Positions 9,267 to 21,000 of a stretch of 64,000 nt of DNA are shown piece after piece; within the stretch, counting starts at the first letter, position 1; each line of letters starts with the position of its first letter. The stretch spans positions 1 to 64,000 of the forward strand of contig MPUH01000014.1 in NCBI GenBank assembly GCA_001970955.1, written 5' to 3'. The position numbers were made by a program, and so were the translations under genes. The DNA comes from Stentor coeruleus (taxonomy: Eukaryota; Ciliophora; Heterotrichea; Heterotrichida; Stentoridae). The notes under the pieces were generated by a model, which worked only from the letters and a program-made list of their open reading frames with translations, did not search any database and was not told the origin of the DNA.

Positions 9267-11213
9267 ATGAAAGCTCTTGCAGTATCAGAAAAGCATGAAT
9301 GTTTCCTTGATACAGTCCCAATTCCAATCCCCGGAGATAATCAAGTATTAATTAAAACAGTATGTGCCCCAATTCATCGACTCGACATACAAAATACAAA
9401 ACAGAATATGCGAGGAGCACTTGGGAAATTTTCAGGGATCCCAGGTCATGAAGGGGCAGGTCTTATAGTAAAAACAGGTTCGAGTTTCAGAGCTCAGAAA
9501 CTCAAAGGCAAAAAGGTGTGTTTCTTGAAGAAAAACGGTAAAGGTGCATGGAGTGAATATGTTCTTAGTGACTTAGCTGATTGTTGTACCATAAGTGAAG
9601 AATTCGGGTTCATTAAAGCTTCGACCTTAATGCTAGTCCCTTTAACTATGGTCATGATCGGGAAGCTTATCAAAAAGAAAAAACTCTCTTGTATTATCAG
9701 TACCCTTGCAAGTTCAACTTTAGGTAAAATGCTCCAGCGATGGTGCAATTCTAAAAACATTACATGTATCAACATAGTCCGTACTGAAGATAAAGCCGAA
9801 GAACTTATATCATTAGGGGCAAAATATGTTGTATCAACTTGTCAAAGCAACTATTTAAATGAATTAAAAACAATATGTTCAATATTAAAACCTAAATACT
9901 GTTTTGATGGATTAGGGGGGAAAATAAGCCAAAATGTTCTTAGTTTATTAGAAAATCAAGGATGTATTTATGTTTATAGTTCAGTATGTGAAGATGGTCT
10001 TTGGGGTGTTAATGGAAATGATATAGCTTTACAAGGAAAAAAAGTAGCATTACAAAGAAAAAAAGTTAAAGGATTATGGATGTTGGATTGGTATAAAGAT
10101 TTAACTGAAAGAAAAAAGCAGAATTATTTTAAGAAGATACAGAAAAGGCAACATATTTTTAGGACTGATAATTTTACTGTAATACCAACTATTGATGTTT
10201 TACCTGAACTGAATGATTATGTTTCTGAATACCCCCCTGGAAAAATTATTATGGATTTTAGCGAACTTGCTAGAAATACTTTAAATGTTATATCACCGTT
10301 GCCATCACCGAAAACATCACTGACTTCATCAATAAAAGATTTTCATGAAGTAAATTCCCCATATTCCTCTGAATCTGAACAAGATTTGGCAGAAATGGCA
10401 CAATCATATGTTTCCCCTGAAGTGAAGTTTTTATTATCATCTTTACCTCCTGTAGATAATATAGTTGAAGGGTCAGTTTATTTTTTATTCAATGATTCGA
10501 GTGTTTATTTTGGTCCACTTAAAGATAAAAGACCTGAAGGATTTTGCACAATTTATTATCCTAATGGAGATGTTTATCAAGGATATTACGATTTTTCTGG
10601 AAGAAAAGGTAAAGGAAGGATTATATACAACAATACAGATTGGTTTGAAGGTTCATGGAAAGAAGGTATTCCAGCAGGTGCTGGTGTCTATCATTTTTCA
10701 GATGAAAGATCAATACAAGGGAATTTCCTACAATCTGAAGTCCTAGGAGAAGGTATAGAAACAAGTCCAAATGGGGATAAATACGAAGGGAGTTTCAACA
10801 ATAAAAAACGTAATGGCAAAGGGGTTTTAACAAGTAAAGATTGGCGTTATGAAGGGAAATTTCGTAATGGGGAAATTTTTGGCCAAGGTATTGTCAAATT
10901 TAATGATGGTAAAGAGTTTGTTGGAGAATTTAATGGAAATATTGGTGTAGGGGTGCTGAAATATTCAGATTTAACATATTATGAAGGGAAAATTGTGAAT
11001 TTTTTAGAAGATGGTGAAGGGGAACTAGTAAATAAAGATGGGATTAGGAAGAAAGGAAGATGGGAAATGGGTAAACTTAAATCGTATTTTGATGAAGAAG
11101 AACATATTGCTAGAGTTTCTAGTACAGTTGAAGAATACCCAACAGAGTATGAAGGAATCCCTGTAGAAATCACTAGCATTGATGATTTAATACCAATTAT
11201 GATTATAAAGTAG
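9267..11213 (+). CDS. MDR (zinc-independent) oxidoreductase fused to MORN repeats
   Basis: The protein has 648 residues in two parts. Residues 1-345 resemble the medium-chain dehydrogenase/reductase family of quinone oxidoreductases: a GroES-like domain with GHEGAGLI, then a Rossmann domain with KAEELISLGAKYV and a YCFDGLGG turn. The usual AxxGGVG nucleotide loop is degraded (it reads LASSTLGKML), so catalysis is uncertain. After a Ser/Pro linker (about 345-395), residues about 399-620 carry six to eight MORN-type units such as YEGSFNNKKRNGKGV and YEGKFRNGEIFGQGI. MORN repeats usually tether proteins to membranes or the cytoskeleton. The fusion is read through without stops and no 15-nt intron candidate is needed. 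The substrate is unknown. Confidence 0.88.
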   Translation: MKALAVSEKHECFLDTVPIPIPGDNQVLIKTVCAPIHRLDIQNTKQNMRGALGKFSGIPGHEGAGLIVKTGSSFRAQKLKGKKVCFLKKNGKGAWSEYVLSDLADCCTISEEFGFIKASTLMLVPLTMVMIGKLIKKKKLSCIISTLASSTLGKMLQRWCNSKNITCINIVRTEDKAEELISLGAKYVVSTCQSNYLNELKTICSILKPKYCFDGLGGKISQNVLSLLENQGCIYVYSSVCEDGLWGVNGNDIALQGKKVALQRKKVKGLWMLDWYKDLTERKKQNYFKKIQKRQHIFRTDNFTVIPTIDVLPELNDYVSEYPPGKIIMDFSELARNTLNVISPLPSPKTSLTSSIKDFHEVNSPYSSESEQDLAEMAQSYVSPEVKFLLSSLPPVDNIVEGSVYFLFNDSSVYFGPLKDKRPEGFCTIYYPNGDVYQGYYDFSGRKGKGRIIYNNTDWFEGSWKEGIPAGAGVYHFSDERSIQGNFLQSEVLGEGIETSPNGDKYEGSFNNKKRNGKGVLTSKDWRYEGKFRNGEIFGQGIVKFNDGKEFVGEFNGNIGVGVLKYSDLTYYEGKIVNFLEDGEGELVNKDGIRKKGRWEMGKLKSYFDEEEHIARVSSTVEEYPTEYEGIPVEITSIDDLIPIMIIK

Positions 11214-11327
11214 ATAATTATCTAAGATTTATATTGGAATAACACTATAAGGACTACAAGACATTCCTAAAAAAGCTGGATTCTTCAAGAAAAAAAGGTG
11301 AACACAAGACTTGCCTCCATCATTTTG

Positions 11328-11468
11328 ATGCTAAAGAAAAGAAACAGTAAAGACCTCCTGAACCAAATAAAAAGTCACATAATCAGAGACAACAAGTGGT
11401 TTAATATACTGAATCTGCCTAAAGAAAGAGATCATACGACAAACAAACCCCGATCAGACAAGGTTTAA
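11328..11468 (+). CDS. short conserved ORF (46 aa) in repeat copy B
   Basis: The ORF begins MLKKRNSKDLL and ends NKPRSDKV, followed by TAA. It is 84% identical in protein to the copy at 393..530. Unlike copy A, the frame stays open upstream of the ATG for about 20 codons, back to a TAA near 11267, but without another ATG. Base composition is richer in GC than the surrounding spacer. The family is unknown. Confidence 0.35.
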   Translation: MLKKRNSKDLLNQIKSHIIRDNKWFNILNLPKERDHTTNKPRSDKV

Positions 11469-11503
11469 ATCATGCTACCTTAACTACAACCTATTAAACT
11501 TTA
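11328..11503 (+). repeat. dispersed repeat, copy B
   Basis: This is the inverted partner of 356..530. It lies about 115 bp past the stop of the MDR-MORN gene. Similarity covers the whole short ORF and about 35 bp beyond its stop. Upstream of the ORF the two loci are unrelated. Confidence 0.75.
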
Positions 11504-11547
11504 TATTGGAAATATAAATTAATTGTATGGGTAAACTTGTATTATAG

Positions 11548-11823
11548 TTACCAAAACTCTTTTTTAAAATTTATCTAAGTAAAGATTTAGTAAAATTTAT
11601 AAGACATACATGCGAACTAACTAGAAAATTAAAAACTTTTATTCTTTTATACAACTTTTGCTCTTTGTTTTGGGGACTTATTCCAATTTTAATAATTGAG
11701 AGTGTTAACAATGAAAATACTCAAAACTGGAGTGAACTTAATTTAGTTGCAGTGATTTTCAATTGTGTAGCTATTTTTGCTCAATTTTGCTTTAATCCCT
11801 ATAAATGCTTTTACAAAGTTTAG
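11548..11823 (+). pseudogene. coding-like membrane-protein fragment, possibly a relic
   Basis: A stop-free frame of 91 codons runs from just after a TAG to a TAG. It has no suitable ATG near its start. The translation has two hydrophobic stretches (around LLYNFCSLFWGLIPILII and LVAVIFNCVAIFAQF) with a polar loop between, and the codon texture looks coding. It could be a decayed gene piece or an exon whose upstream part I cannot find. No family is recognised. Confidence 0.2.
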
Positions 11824-12247
11824 CATGGGTTAATGACTATTTTTTTTTTTTTGAAGATTGCTGGGGCAAATTGTAAATAAAGCGAAATCATAAAGAAAAC
11901 TCTTAAATAATCTAATTTAAATCCTATAAAACTGAGAAAAGCATATCATCATAATTCCAATATTTTAATAGCCTTCAAAAGCATATAAGCTAATTCCTTA
12001 CAGAGCCACTATCTCATTAAAAAAATCCTAACTATAATTATAAAACCCCAAAAACCTAAGTTTTTTATATTGAAAATGCAAACTTTATCACAAAAAAATC
12101 AAAATGTGAAGAAAGACATAAAATTTTAAAACAATACAATACAAAAAAAATCAATATAAAAAACCCGAAACTATTATTATTACACAACAATAATATGTTT
12201 ATTTTTTTCAATACTAATAACAATTTCTTATCTTAAAATTCTATATA
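11824..12247. other. intergenic spacer, nothing recognised
   Basis: This is AT-rich DNA downstream of the relic frame and 3' of the PIG-H gene. Its right part is C-rich and G-poor on the plus strand, as in other 3' flanks of minus-strand genes. Confidence 0.4.
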
Positions 12248-12706
12248 TTAACTAAGTAATGTACCTCGTACACCTTGATAAACCTGTTTAGCCTGAGTTA
12301 AAGAAATTTCAAAACCCTCAAAAGGGACAATCAATTTAGTACTTTTAGTCAATATTATCCCAAGTCTAATCTGAACATCATATGGACTTAAGGTTTCGTT
12401 AATAATAACTTCACGTATTTCATTAGAGTCAATAAAAAGATTAGAACTTGACCCTGCACGTGTAAATTTAGTAATTTGTAACCCAAGACCTTTGATTATA
12501 TAAAGAGTTTCCTTGATAACAGCATTGCGATAGTTTGATATAAGGTAGATTATAGGGAAAATAATCATAGCCTGCTTTAAAAAAAAGCCTAAAAGTGTAA
12601 GAAGAACTGTTGATGCATAAAGAAATACTGGGCTTTCTGGGATTTTAGTACATGTAAAAGCTAAAATAGTCCCTGTTTCTTTGATGATCTCACTAGTAAA
12701 CTTCAT
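12248..12706 (-). CDS. PIGH: PIG-H, subunit of the GPI-GlcNAc transferase complex
   Basis: The protein has 152 residues. The N-terminal part has two adjacent hydrophobic segments (about 28-60) forming the hairpin anchor typical of PIG-H. Residues about 68-150 match the PIG-H domain: YIIKGLGLQI, then FIDSNEIREVIINE, then LIVPFEG and a C-terminal KQVYQGVRGTL. In other eukaryotes PIG-H partners PIG-A and others to transfer GlcNAc to phosphatidylinositol on the cytosolic face of the ER, the first step of GPI anchor synthesis. Ciliates carry many GPI-anchored surface antigens. The length is normal for the family. The start lies only about 40 bp past the stop of the WD40 gene once the assembly duplication is collapsed. 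Confidence 0.88.
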   Translation of the reverse strand: MKFTSEIIKETGTILAFTCTKIPESPVFLYASTVLLTLLGFFLKQAMIIFPIIYLISNYRNAVIKETLYIIKGLGLQITKFTRAGSSSNLFIDSNEIREVIINETLSPYDVQIRLGIILTKSTKLIVPFEGFEISLTQAKQVYQGVRGTLLS

Positions 12707-12734
12707 TATATTTATTTTTATCTAATAATCATAA

Positions 12735-12803
12735 CTACTTAGTATTAATCTGGCAACATTATCTGCTTNCTACTTAGTATTAATCTGGCAACATTATCTG
12801 CTT
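12735..12803. repeat. 34-bp duplication across a single N (assembly join)
   Basis: The segment 12735..12768 is repeated exactly at 12770..12803 with one N between. It lies around the stop of the WD40 gene and does not change its protein. This is the signature of two contig ends whose overlap was not merged. Confidence 0.9.
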
Positions 12804-14388
12804 TTCTATATCGTATTGAGGAAATGTACATAAATACTTCCTATAGCAGGCGAAATTACCTTGCCCAGTGCTTTTCATATGTTTAAAACCTTTAAAAATA
12901 TGAATTTCACATAGTTTTAATAGACTTGGTAAGGATAATAAGATTATACTTGATTCGGTTGATGCATAAAGTACTTCTGTGTTTTTAGAAAACATTATGG
13001 ATAAGTATTTTCTTTGATTTTCCCCTATTTTGTTTAGAAAATGGTCATAAAGTTCTAGTTTTTCACTTGCTTTTGCTATGTATTTGCTGTTTACATCAAG
13101 GCTATTACCTCCTGGGATAAGATTTTCTAAGCCTTTTTGTTGGGAGTATTTAAAAGTAAAATTTTCAGTGCAGATTTTCTAAGCCTTTTTGTTGGGAGTA
13201 TTTAAAAGTAAAATTTTCAGTGCAGATAAAAAGATCATCTTTAAAGCTTATTAAAGAATTTGACCTTTCACCGATGTTTATGGAATTAAGTTCATTTTTT
13301 GTTGTTAAATCAAACCATTTAATTGCAGACCCTTCAGATACAATCAAAGTCTTACCATCATCAGAAACACTTAAAGCACTAATTATATTAGACTCAATAA
13401 AAAGACTTGAGTTGATAAAAATGCTTCCTTTTTCCACCGTTGCAATCTGCGTGTTAGATATTGGGACAAAATCAACAATATCACTTGAAGTTCTAATCAA
13501 AGTCTTCTGTTTAATTAGATTCAATAAACTCCAAACCCTAACTTTATTATCAAACCCCCCAGTGACAAAATACATATCAAATACCGTTAATGATGAAACA
13601 GCTGCTGTGTGGAATTCAATAGTCTCTTTTAAACTATCTAAAGCCCATATTTTAACTAGGCAATCAGACCCAACTGATATAATCAAAGGAATCCCTGCAG
13701 TCGATGGGTCAAAAATCGCTACTTTATTAACAACTCCATCATGTTCTCCAATAACCCTCCCATTTGCACTTTGTATATCCCACAATCTTATCGTCCCATC
13801 ATAACTACAAGTTACCATAATATCAGCAAAGCAATCAATACACCACACAGCATCCAAATGACCATAAAAAGTCTTCAGTTTATTCAAAACTATATCATAA
13901 ACCTCAATATTCCCATCTTCAAACCCTACAAAAATATTCTCATTATTGATTTTCATACTACAAGCAAAAGATACAAACGTAATTTCCCCTACTTTTTCTA
14001 TTGAAGATAAATTCCAAGATTTCATTTTACAATCTACTCCTGATGAATATGCAAGTTCACCATTTATAGCTAATGATGTTATAACCCCTGTATGTGCTGG
14101 TAAACTTGCTTCTTGACTTCGACTTTCTAAATCCCAAAATATGATATTTGAATCTTGTCCTCCACTTATAAGGCGAAATCCATCTAAACATAAAGCATTT
14201 ATTGTTGAATTATGACCTTTAAGCTCATATTGATCTTCTGTATCCAGGTCGTAGATTTGGATTATCCCATTTCTTAAACCTATACATATTATGCTTTCAT
14301 TTGATACTAGGCTGTGGACTTCTGAAGAAGTCTGTAGGAACTTGTCGGAAAACACGCTCTCAAAGACTTCCCAAGAATTCCAATCCAT
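12780..14388 (-). CDS. WD40 beta-propeller protein
   Basis: At least six WD40 repeats lie between about residue 30 and 320, with phrases such as LKGHNSTINAL, NIIFWDLES, SYDGTIRLWDIQ and DCLVKIWALD. A further region (about 320-510) has propeller-like strands. The frame is broken near 13121..13224 by a 52-bp perfect tandem duplication. Collapsing it to one copy gives a continuous 518-residue protein ending at the TAA at 12782..12780, and the length becomes a whole number of codons. I therefore read it as one gene and the duplication as an assembly error. WD40 proteins are scaffolds; no specific family is recognised. Confidence 0.85.
13121..13224. repeat. 52-bp perfect tandem duplication inside the WD40 gene
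   Basis: The two copies (13121..13172 and 13173..13224) are identical and abut without an N. The 52-bp length shifts the frame. Given the ten N-marked overlap duplications nearby, this is probably the same assembly fault with the gap closed, although a real recent duplication cannot be excluded. Confidence 0.85.
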
Positions 14389-14431
14389 TTTATTATCAGA
14401 TTTTTCCCTAAATCTAAACTATTTATCATAA

Positions 14432-16443
14432 CTAATTATTCTGTGATTTCATCAAATGGGGAATCTTAGACAAAACATCTTTCGGCAAAGGGGTGATCGA
14501 TGGGTCGACAGTTTTTCTATTTTTAACAACCACATTAAAACTTTGAGCACCAATACTAGGTTGTCTGATTTTCTTCTTCACAACTTGTTCTACAGTAACA
14601 GTAGCCACTTTCATTAAATAACTATAACTTCTATTTCTTAAATGTTCACTCGTTTGAGGTTCAGCCAATGTGCTTTTTTTTATCTCATCTTTTCTCATAG
14701 GACTTTTTAATTTCCCTTTACTATCACTTCTTTGATGAATTGTATGTTTTCCAACACTAGGGTTTCTATTTTTGTTATCAGTTGTTTCTCTTGCAATATG
14801 TCTAATTTTAGTTGGTTCTTCATGTTTTGTTTCTTTTTTTTCTATGCTTTTACTAGCTTCATCTTCACTTTTAAGGAAATCTTCAGTTGATGGATTATAT
14901 AAAGATTGTATTGATGAATAAGGGTTGTTTATGCTCCCATGAGTTTCATTGTCGATACTAAATCCATCATCAGTTCTTAAACTTTCTTCTGATCTTTTGA
15001 GGTAATGATCGTCTGAGATAATTGATTGAGAAGTATATGGTGCTGCTTTTTCGCTAGAAGCTAAACTGTTATCTCGGCATAAAGATTTTATTGATGATCC
15101 AACTTTTATAGGACTTCTGACTGACTTGCGTCTTTTGTCTTCTTTAGCTTTTTTTACCTCTTCAGCTTTTTCTTCAATTTCCCTGATTTCTTTTTCTGCC
15201 AACTCGAATTCTTTTGTCATACTAAAAGGCTCGTTTTTTTCTAATTTAGCCAGTTCTTCATCTGATAAATCAAAAAGGTCCCCTTCTGTTTCAGTATTTC
15301 CTTGTTGTCTTTCCATAATCTTCATTTCTAACTGTCTCCTCCTTTCAATTTCTTCTTCACTTAAAACCCTAACAAAAATCGGTGTCCACATAACCTGAAA
15401 ATGCAAACTCCCCCTAGCCTGTCCTGTTGAAGTTTTAATAACAACCTTAGTTTTTACCGAGAATTCATTAGGATTATTCATAGCTTTTTTCCATTGAAAC
15501 GAACCAATACCCTCAAGTTTATTCTTATTCATCAACTCCACATCCACCAGCAACGGCAGATCTTTTTCAAGTCTGTTTTCAAAGAAAAAATCAGCTCTAA
15601 AATTCCAAAATGGATTAGTTTCATTAGTATCCGGGGTCAAATACTCTAAAAAATCATTAACCATAATTTTCACTGAATGAACTCCTGGTTTCAACCCTTC
15701 AGCTTTAATCAACATAACAGACAAATTCCCATGTATCAACTCAGGGTCTAATGGTTTTGATACTATCAAACAAGACAACGGGTCAGTTTGTTCTAAATCA
15801 GCTTTTTCTTTAATAAATCGCATTCTTTTTGTCAATTCAGATAAAGATACAAACCCATCTTTATTCCCATCAAGTATATCAAAAACTGCTTTTGATTCTT
15901 CAATTGTTATACTTGAATCGTATTTCAAAAACTCAGTACGCATTTCTTCAAACTTGATTTTCCCATCTTTGTTTATATCCATATCATTATACAAGTCATT
16001 TACAGAACGATTATCTTTTTGAAATATACTCATAACTCTTGTAAAAAGATTACTTACAACTTGTTCCATTTCAGATTTCTTTGCTTGAGATATTAGATCT
16101 GGAGATGCATCAGATGAGACGGATAAGGAAAGGTTTTCGATTACATTTGGAAGTTGTTGTTTAAAGTTAAGCATGTAATGCAAGGTTTGTTTTATGTTTG
16201 TATGATTTTTAGATGCTTTTCTTAGAGAGGATTGGATCAGCGTTGCAAATTCGGCTATGATTTCAATGTACTCGGAACTGAGCTCGTCGTGGTTTGTCGT
16301 CATCACATNGCTATGATTTCAATGTACTCGGAACTGAGCTCGTCGTGGTTTGTCGTCATCACATCGTACCAGTTTTTTTGTGAGATTGCGTTTAGCCAGT
16401 CTTGGATTCCTGGGCAGGCAAAGGTATCTTCATCTTCTGACAT
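14432..16443 (-). CDS. EF-hand and C2-like domain protein
   Basis: After collapsing the 55-bp duplication around the N at 16309, the gene starts at 16443 and encodes 651 residues. Two EF-hands have good calcium loops: DMDINKDGKIKFEE near 135 and DGNKDGFVSLSE near 172. A C2-like beta sandwich follows (about 220-335, starting HGNLSVMLIKAEGL). The rest is charged coiled coil (about 340-420) and a long low-complexity Ser/Lys/Glu tail that may be phosphorylated or microtubule-binding. The N-terminus starts MSEDEDTFACPGIQDW. Calcium-regulated membrane or cytoskeletal association is a reasonable inference; the exact family is unknown. The ATG internal to the first copy of the duplication would be a false start. 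Confidence 0.85.
16254..16364. repeat. 55-bp duplication across a single N (assembly join)
   Basis: The segment 16254..16308 is repeated at 16310..16364. It cuts the first exon of the EF-hand/C2 gene and hides the true start. Removing one copy and the N restores the frame from 16443. Confidence 0.9.
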
Positions 16444-17291
16444 TTTTATATCGTGGCTTTGATTGTGTTATTTTAGGTTTTGTATGGATTTTATTGGTTT
16501 TTATGGTTTTATGGAAGTTGTTGTTTTTGGATTTTGATGAAGATTTTTTATTCATTAAAATCAGAAATGCTTTAATAGGACACAAAGTCTATTATATTTT
16601 AAAATGCATCTATTGTTATTAAAACTACCTAGTTTTAAAAATGTCAATATTTTCCTCTATAAGTCAGCAAAGCTAACTAAAATATTTCTTTGTAGCACAA
16701 TTTATAACAAAAACTCTTGTTTCTAATATTTTTTCCTTAAACTTAAAAAAGCCGAAGTATTATCAGCTAAATAAGATAATCTAAATTTTTTTTCTATTTA
16801 ATTGGTTATCAATGTAAACACCTCTTCTTTTAAAATTCTATGTTTCTTATCCAATTTTATTGAAATCCTAAAATCTTTATGCAAATGCGTATCTTCTAAT
16901 GTTAACTAAACCCAAGCGTTTCATAATTTTTACAGATAAGACAAGAAACTAAAAAAAAATCGTAATCTTAACAGACAAAAAGTGAAATCCACATAGTAAA
17001 AAAAAATCTAATATTTTTTTTTATATCAAAACCTGAATTCCCAATATCCAAAAAAAATTCTTCAAGGTTTTTATCATATTAAAGCACCGATCTTTCAACA
17101 AATTTCAATCAAAATCTCACATAACCATTCCCCATATGCCAGCATTACATCTCAAAATACTTTTTTCTCAATTATTCTTATCTTGAATTCCAATAAAAAC
17201 TCCTCACATCGGCAAATATCTATTCCCCAATCTTTTTTCCAAGTCTAAAATTATTTATTTTGACAATAACATATTGAGCAGATTATTTAAA
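16444..17291. other. intergenic region, no gene seen
   Basis: The left part is G-rich on the plus strand, consistent with the 5' flank of the minus-strand EF-hand/C2 gene. The right part (about 16980-17291) is C-rich and G-poor, consistent with the 3' flank of the next minus-strand gene. I see no RNA gene or ORF of note. Confidence 0.5.
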
Positions 17292-17678
17292 TTAGTCTAA
17301 AAAATACTCTGAATCATCATCATCAACAAAATCAGTCCCTAATGCAATTTCCCTCATAGCTTTTATAGTACTCAATTTACTACGTCTTGGGGTTGTTTTA
17401 AAATACTTTTCTTCAATCCTCTTTTTACATCCTGTTAAGCACAATTTTGTATATTCATTCGAAACTTTATCAAAAAAACTTAAATGAGCTGTTCTGTTTA
17501 TATTAGGAAGTTTTATAGGGATATTTGTTGAATCATCTTTGTATTTGGCCATTGGGCTAAAGTTGTTTATACTATTTCTATATGAATGCTTAGACCGAAA
17601 AGTATTTAATACTATTGGCCAATCTTTATATGAACCTTTTGACTTGATTGAAGAGTGAATGTATAAACCTTTTTCCAT
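17292..17678 (-). CDS. small basic protein of unknown function
   Basis: The ORF encodes 128 residues with a basic, Ser/Asn-rich N-terminal two thirds and an acidic end (VDDDDSEYFLD). There is no signal peptide or membrane segment. A single Cys-x-x-x-Cys pair (CLTGC) sits near residue 80. The spacing, the G-depleted sense-strand 5' flank and codon texture support a real gene. I do not recognise a family. Confidence 0.6.
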   Translation of the reverse strand: MEKGLYIHSSIKSKGSYKDWPIVLNTFRSKHSYRNSINNFSPMAKYKDDSTNIPIKLPNINRTAHLSFFDKVSNEYTKLCLTGCKKRIEEKYFKTTPRRSKLSTIKAMREIALGTDFVDDDDSEYFLD

Positions 17679-18099
17679 TGTTTTTTATATATATTTTTAT
17701 TGTAAGTTTTTGATTAGAAAGATTGATGAAATTATGGAAAATACACAAGAAAGAATTTAATATGAAAGACACTTATAAGGTAACGAAATTGTTGAGAGAA
17801 GAAAATTATTTATGATCAATTTAATAAGATTTATTTTAGAGATACAAATAAGAATTTCGTAGGGATGAAAAGAGTTTTTAGTAAGATTTAACTTTTCGGG
17901 TGATATTTTGTAATAATATTCTTTGANTAAGAATTTCGTAGGGATGAAAAGAGTTTTTAGTAAGATTTAACTTTTCGGGTGATATTTTGTAATAATATTC
18001 TTTGAAAAATACGACTTTATTTGATAATTAGGGTATAAACCGCATCAAATACCCCATTTTCAATCCACCCATAAAATTCCTTTAAAATTTATTATCAAT
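17679..18099. other. intergenic region with a duplicated assembly join
   Basis: The 78-bp segment 17849..17926 is repeated at 17928..18005 around a single N. Otherwise this is the 5' flank of the small gene and the 3' flank of the IP3 receptor gene. No ORF is supported. Confidence 0.7.
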
Positions 18100-21000
18100 T
18101 TAATCATTATCTCTCTCCTCTCCAGGATTATGCAAAATATGTTTACTTTCCAAGTACTCCGTAAAAATTTTCTTCGTCTCTTTCATTTCCCTCTCTAAAG
18201 TTGTATATATCCTATCGACCTCCACCAATTTTTTCCCCAACAAATTTTCCTCCCCATCTTTCTTCATTTTTATACTCAGCGACCTTTGTTGAGGTATCCA
18301 CGAACAATCATTTTTTTCAATTAAATCACTTAAATAACTTTCCATCCCAGTTAATTCATTAGGATCTTTAACTTTTAAGTAATTAATAAATGCAACATAA
18401 TTCCATTCATTATGTTCATATGTTGTATGAAAACTCATAGGCCGATTTGTCGCATATTCTATATATTCTTTTTCTAAACTACAAATAAAACATTTGTTTT
18501 CTCTATCGGCAGTATTCATTTCAGTCATAGCTCTAAGATAAGCAAAAGTATCTATAATAATACCTTGTATAACATTAAGCATGATAATATTGATTATAAT
18601 AAAAAATAAAGTATCCATGAAAAATTTGAAATAATCATTGTAAACTGGACTGAAATAGTTGTTGGCATAGTCACCGATACCCCCACCACATTTAAGCCCT
18701 TGGTCAAAAACTAGTTTAAAACATCTGATCATGGTTTTACAGTCACTTTCTTCGAAATATTTACTAAAAGCTAAGAATATCCATATAGAAAACAGGTATA
18801 AAAGGACTAGAATCAGCATAAAAGATAATAAAAGGGCTTTTCTTGGGATAACTATTGCTTTTATAACACTTTGTAATGTTGGGTAACGATATAAAACATC
18901 TAGTAAATGGAATGCAAAAAAAAATGGATGAACTGCTGTACCAAAAATAGCGAATATAAGAAAACAGATTTGATAAAGTACGTCAACATTGCTTAAAGCG
19001 AAAAAAACAGTTAAAATCCCATTTTTGCATTTTGTGTATAAACGGAACAAGCAATTCTGTTCTCTTGATGTTGATTCAAGATTACGCCAACCACGGGCTA
19101 TTAGGACTGGAGCTGTTTTTAAAAGGAAAAAAGATACAACACAACATGAACATCCCATGAGGATACTGCCAAATACATTTATTAAAGATTGGGTGATTTT
19201 CTCGTTTCCTGATAAATACATGAAAGCTTCACCATTTGCTCTGCCTGATGAGTTGGAATAGAATGAGGAAATTATGATGAAATTTAAACAGAGAGTCATT
19301 ATGAATGCTAAGTCTTTCCATACACGAACATTTGCAGCGACTAAAGCGATAAGTTTGTATCTATTAAAAAACTTGGCTAACTTAAACTCATGTATCATCT
19401 CTTCAATCATATCATCTGATTTCATAAGCAAATACTGTACCTTAGCTTTATCAGAACTCCTATCAACATAAAAATGAAAATTTTCTTTTTGATCCTCAGT
19501 AATATAATGTCCTTCAGGCCTAATCCAAAAGTAAATCCTAAAAATCTCATCCCTAAAAATAATTTCAATATTCCCAGTATTTCTTTGAAAAAACTGATAA
19601 GCATCAGAAAGTAGCTTAAACTTTTCAGTTTCCGTAACTTCAAGTTTCGATTTTTGTTTTTTAACAATTTTCTTCATAGCACTAAATCCAGTCTTCAAAA
19701 ACCCTAAACCTATTTTCCCAAGATCTCCTAAAAGCTTAGCTCCGAAAAATGCATTTTTTTCCTCTTGGACCAACAAATCAGGTAGTTCATTTTTTATAAT
19801 CCTTTTATTCTCAGGATCATCATTATCTTTAAAATGGCACATCAAATGATAAACCATAAACCCAACTTCAATTACCAACTGATAAAACTCAGGATTTTCC
19901 TCATATTCTACAGAAGAATGAGGATTGTATTTAGAATTATTTTCATGATGATTAAAAATAGCATCTTCATAATACCCAGGAGGATACATATCAGTATATG
20001 AAAAGTATATACTTATGATATTTTCTTTTAAAACTTCAAGATTCAAACTTCTAATCAGTCTTGTTATAACATAATTATCATTTTGTCCTTCAAGAAGGCT
20101 TAATAAAGTGATCATGCATTTATATTTCAAATGAGCCAGCATCCATCCTTTTAAGCAATTTGCACTAAATTCATCACGACTACCTGAAGTTGATAAAACT
20201 TCCTCTTTGAGTAAATGATATTTCGACATACTATCACATTTTTCATCAAAACTTAACAACCTTGATGCTATTTCTAAAAACTTACTATCAACTATAGCTA
20301 TCTGGTTTTTCTTACAAGGTCCTTGAATTAATTCAGTCAATGTGTCGAAACATTGGCTTATTTCGAAAAAATGATAATCATTAGATTTTTTCAATAACTC
20401 TTCTAATAAAAATATCACAGTTAATATCAGATTATAACTATGTCTTGCATTATGTTGTACTCTAAGATAATTCTGTAAACTTTCATTATGGTTTTCACAA
20501 AGAAGTTGGAGAAACCTTAAGACAATTTTACAACCTGAGATTTTTTTCTTGAAAATTACTTGTTTTTTACCCCATATGTTCTTAGAAGTTGCTGTAAAGT
20601 TTAATAAATAAATGTGTATTTTATGGAAGAAATCTTGAGAGCTTTCGTTTGTAGAAAAGTAACTGAGGAAACTGGATTGGATAAGGAAATTCCCATCTTC
20701 CAAAAGCTCACAACTAAGCCGAAGGAGATAAAAAAATGTTTTTTGCCCTGTATTTGGGTCACAAAGTAATGCCATGATAGTCCTAACAATTCCATGTTCA
20801 TTAAGCTGTGTTTTGATTGTATCAATAAATTCTTCATTATCTTCCCCATGTGATAAAAAGTACACCATAAACATAAGAACTTTATTTAGTAAAGATACTT
20901 TAGGTTTATACATTGAGAAGTTTTTAACATAATCAAGCATGCAAATAATGATTTGATTTGTAGTCAATATAGGCATGAACTCTGAGATTTTTGTCACAAT

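Noticed and set aside
12248-14388. Operon of PIG-H and the WD40 gene because of the very short gap
   Set aside because: Short same-strand gaps occur throughout the window without functional links; the two products have no known common pathway.
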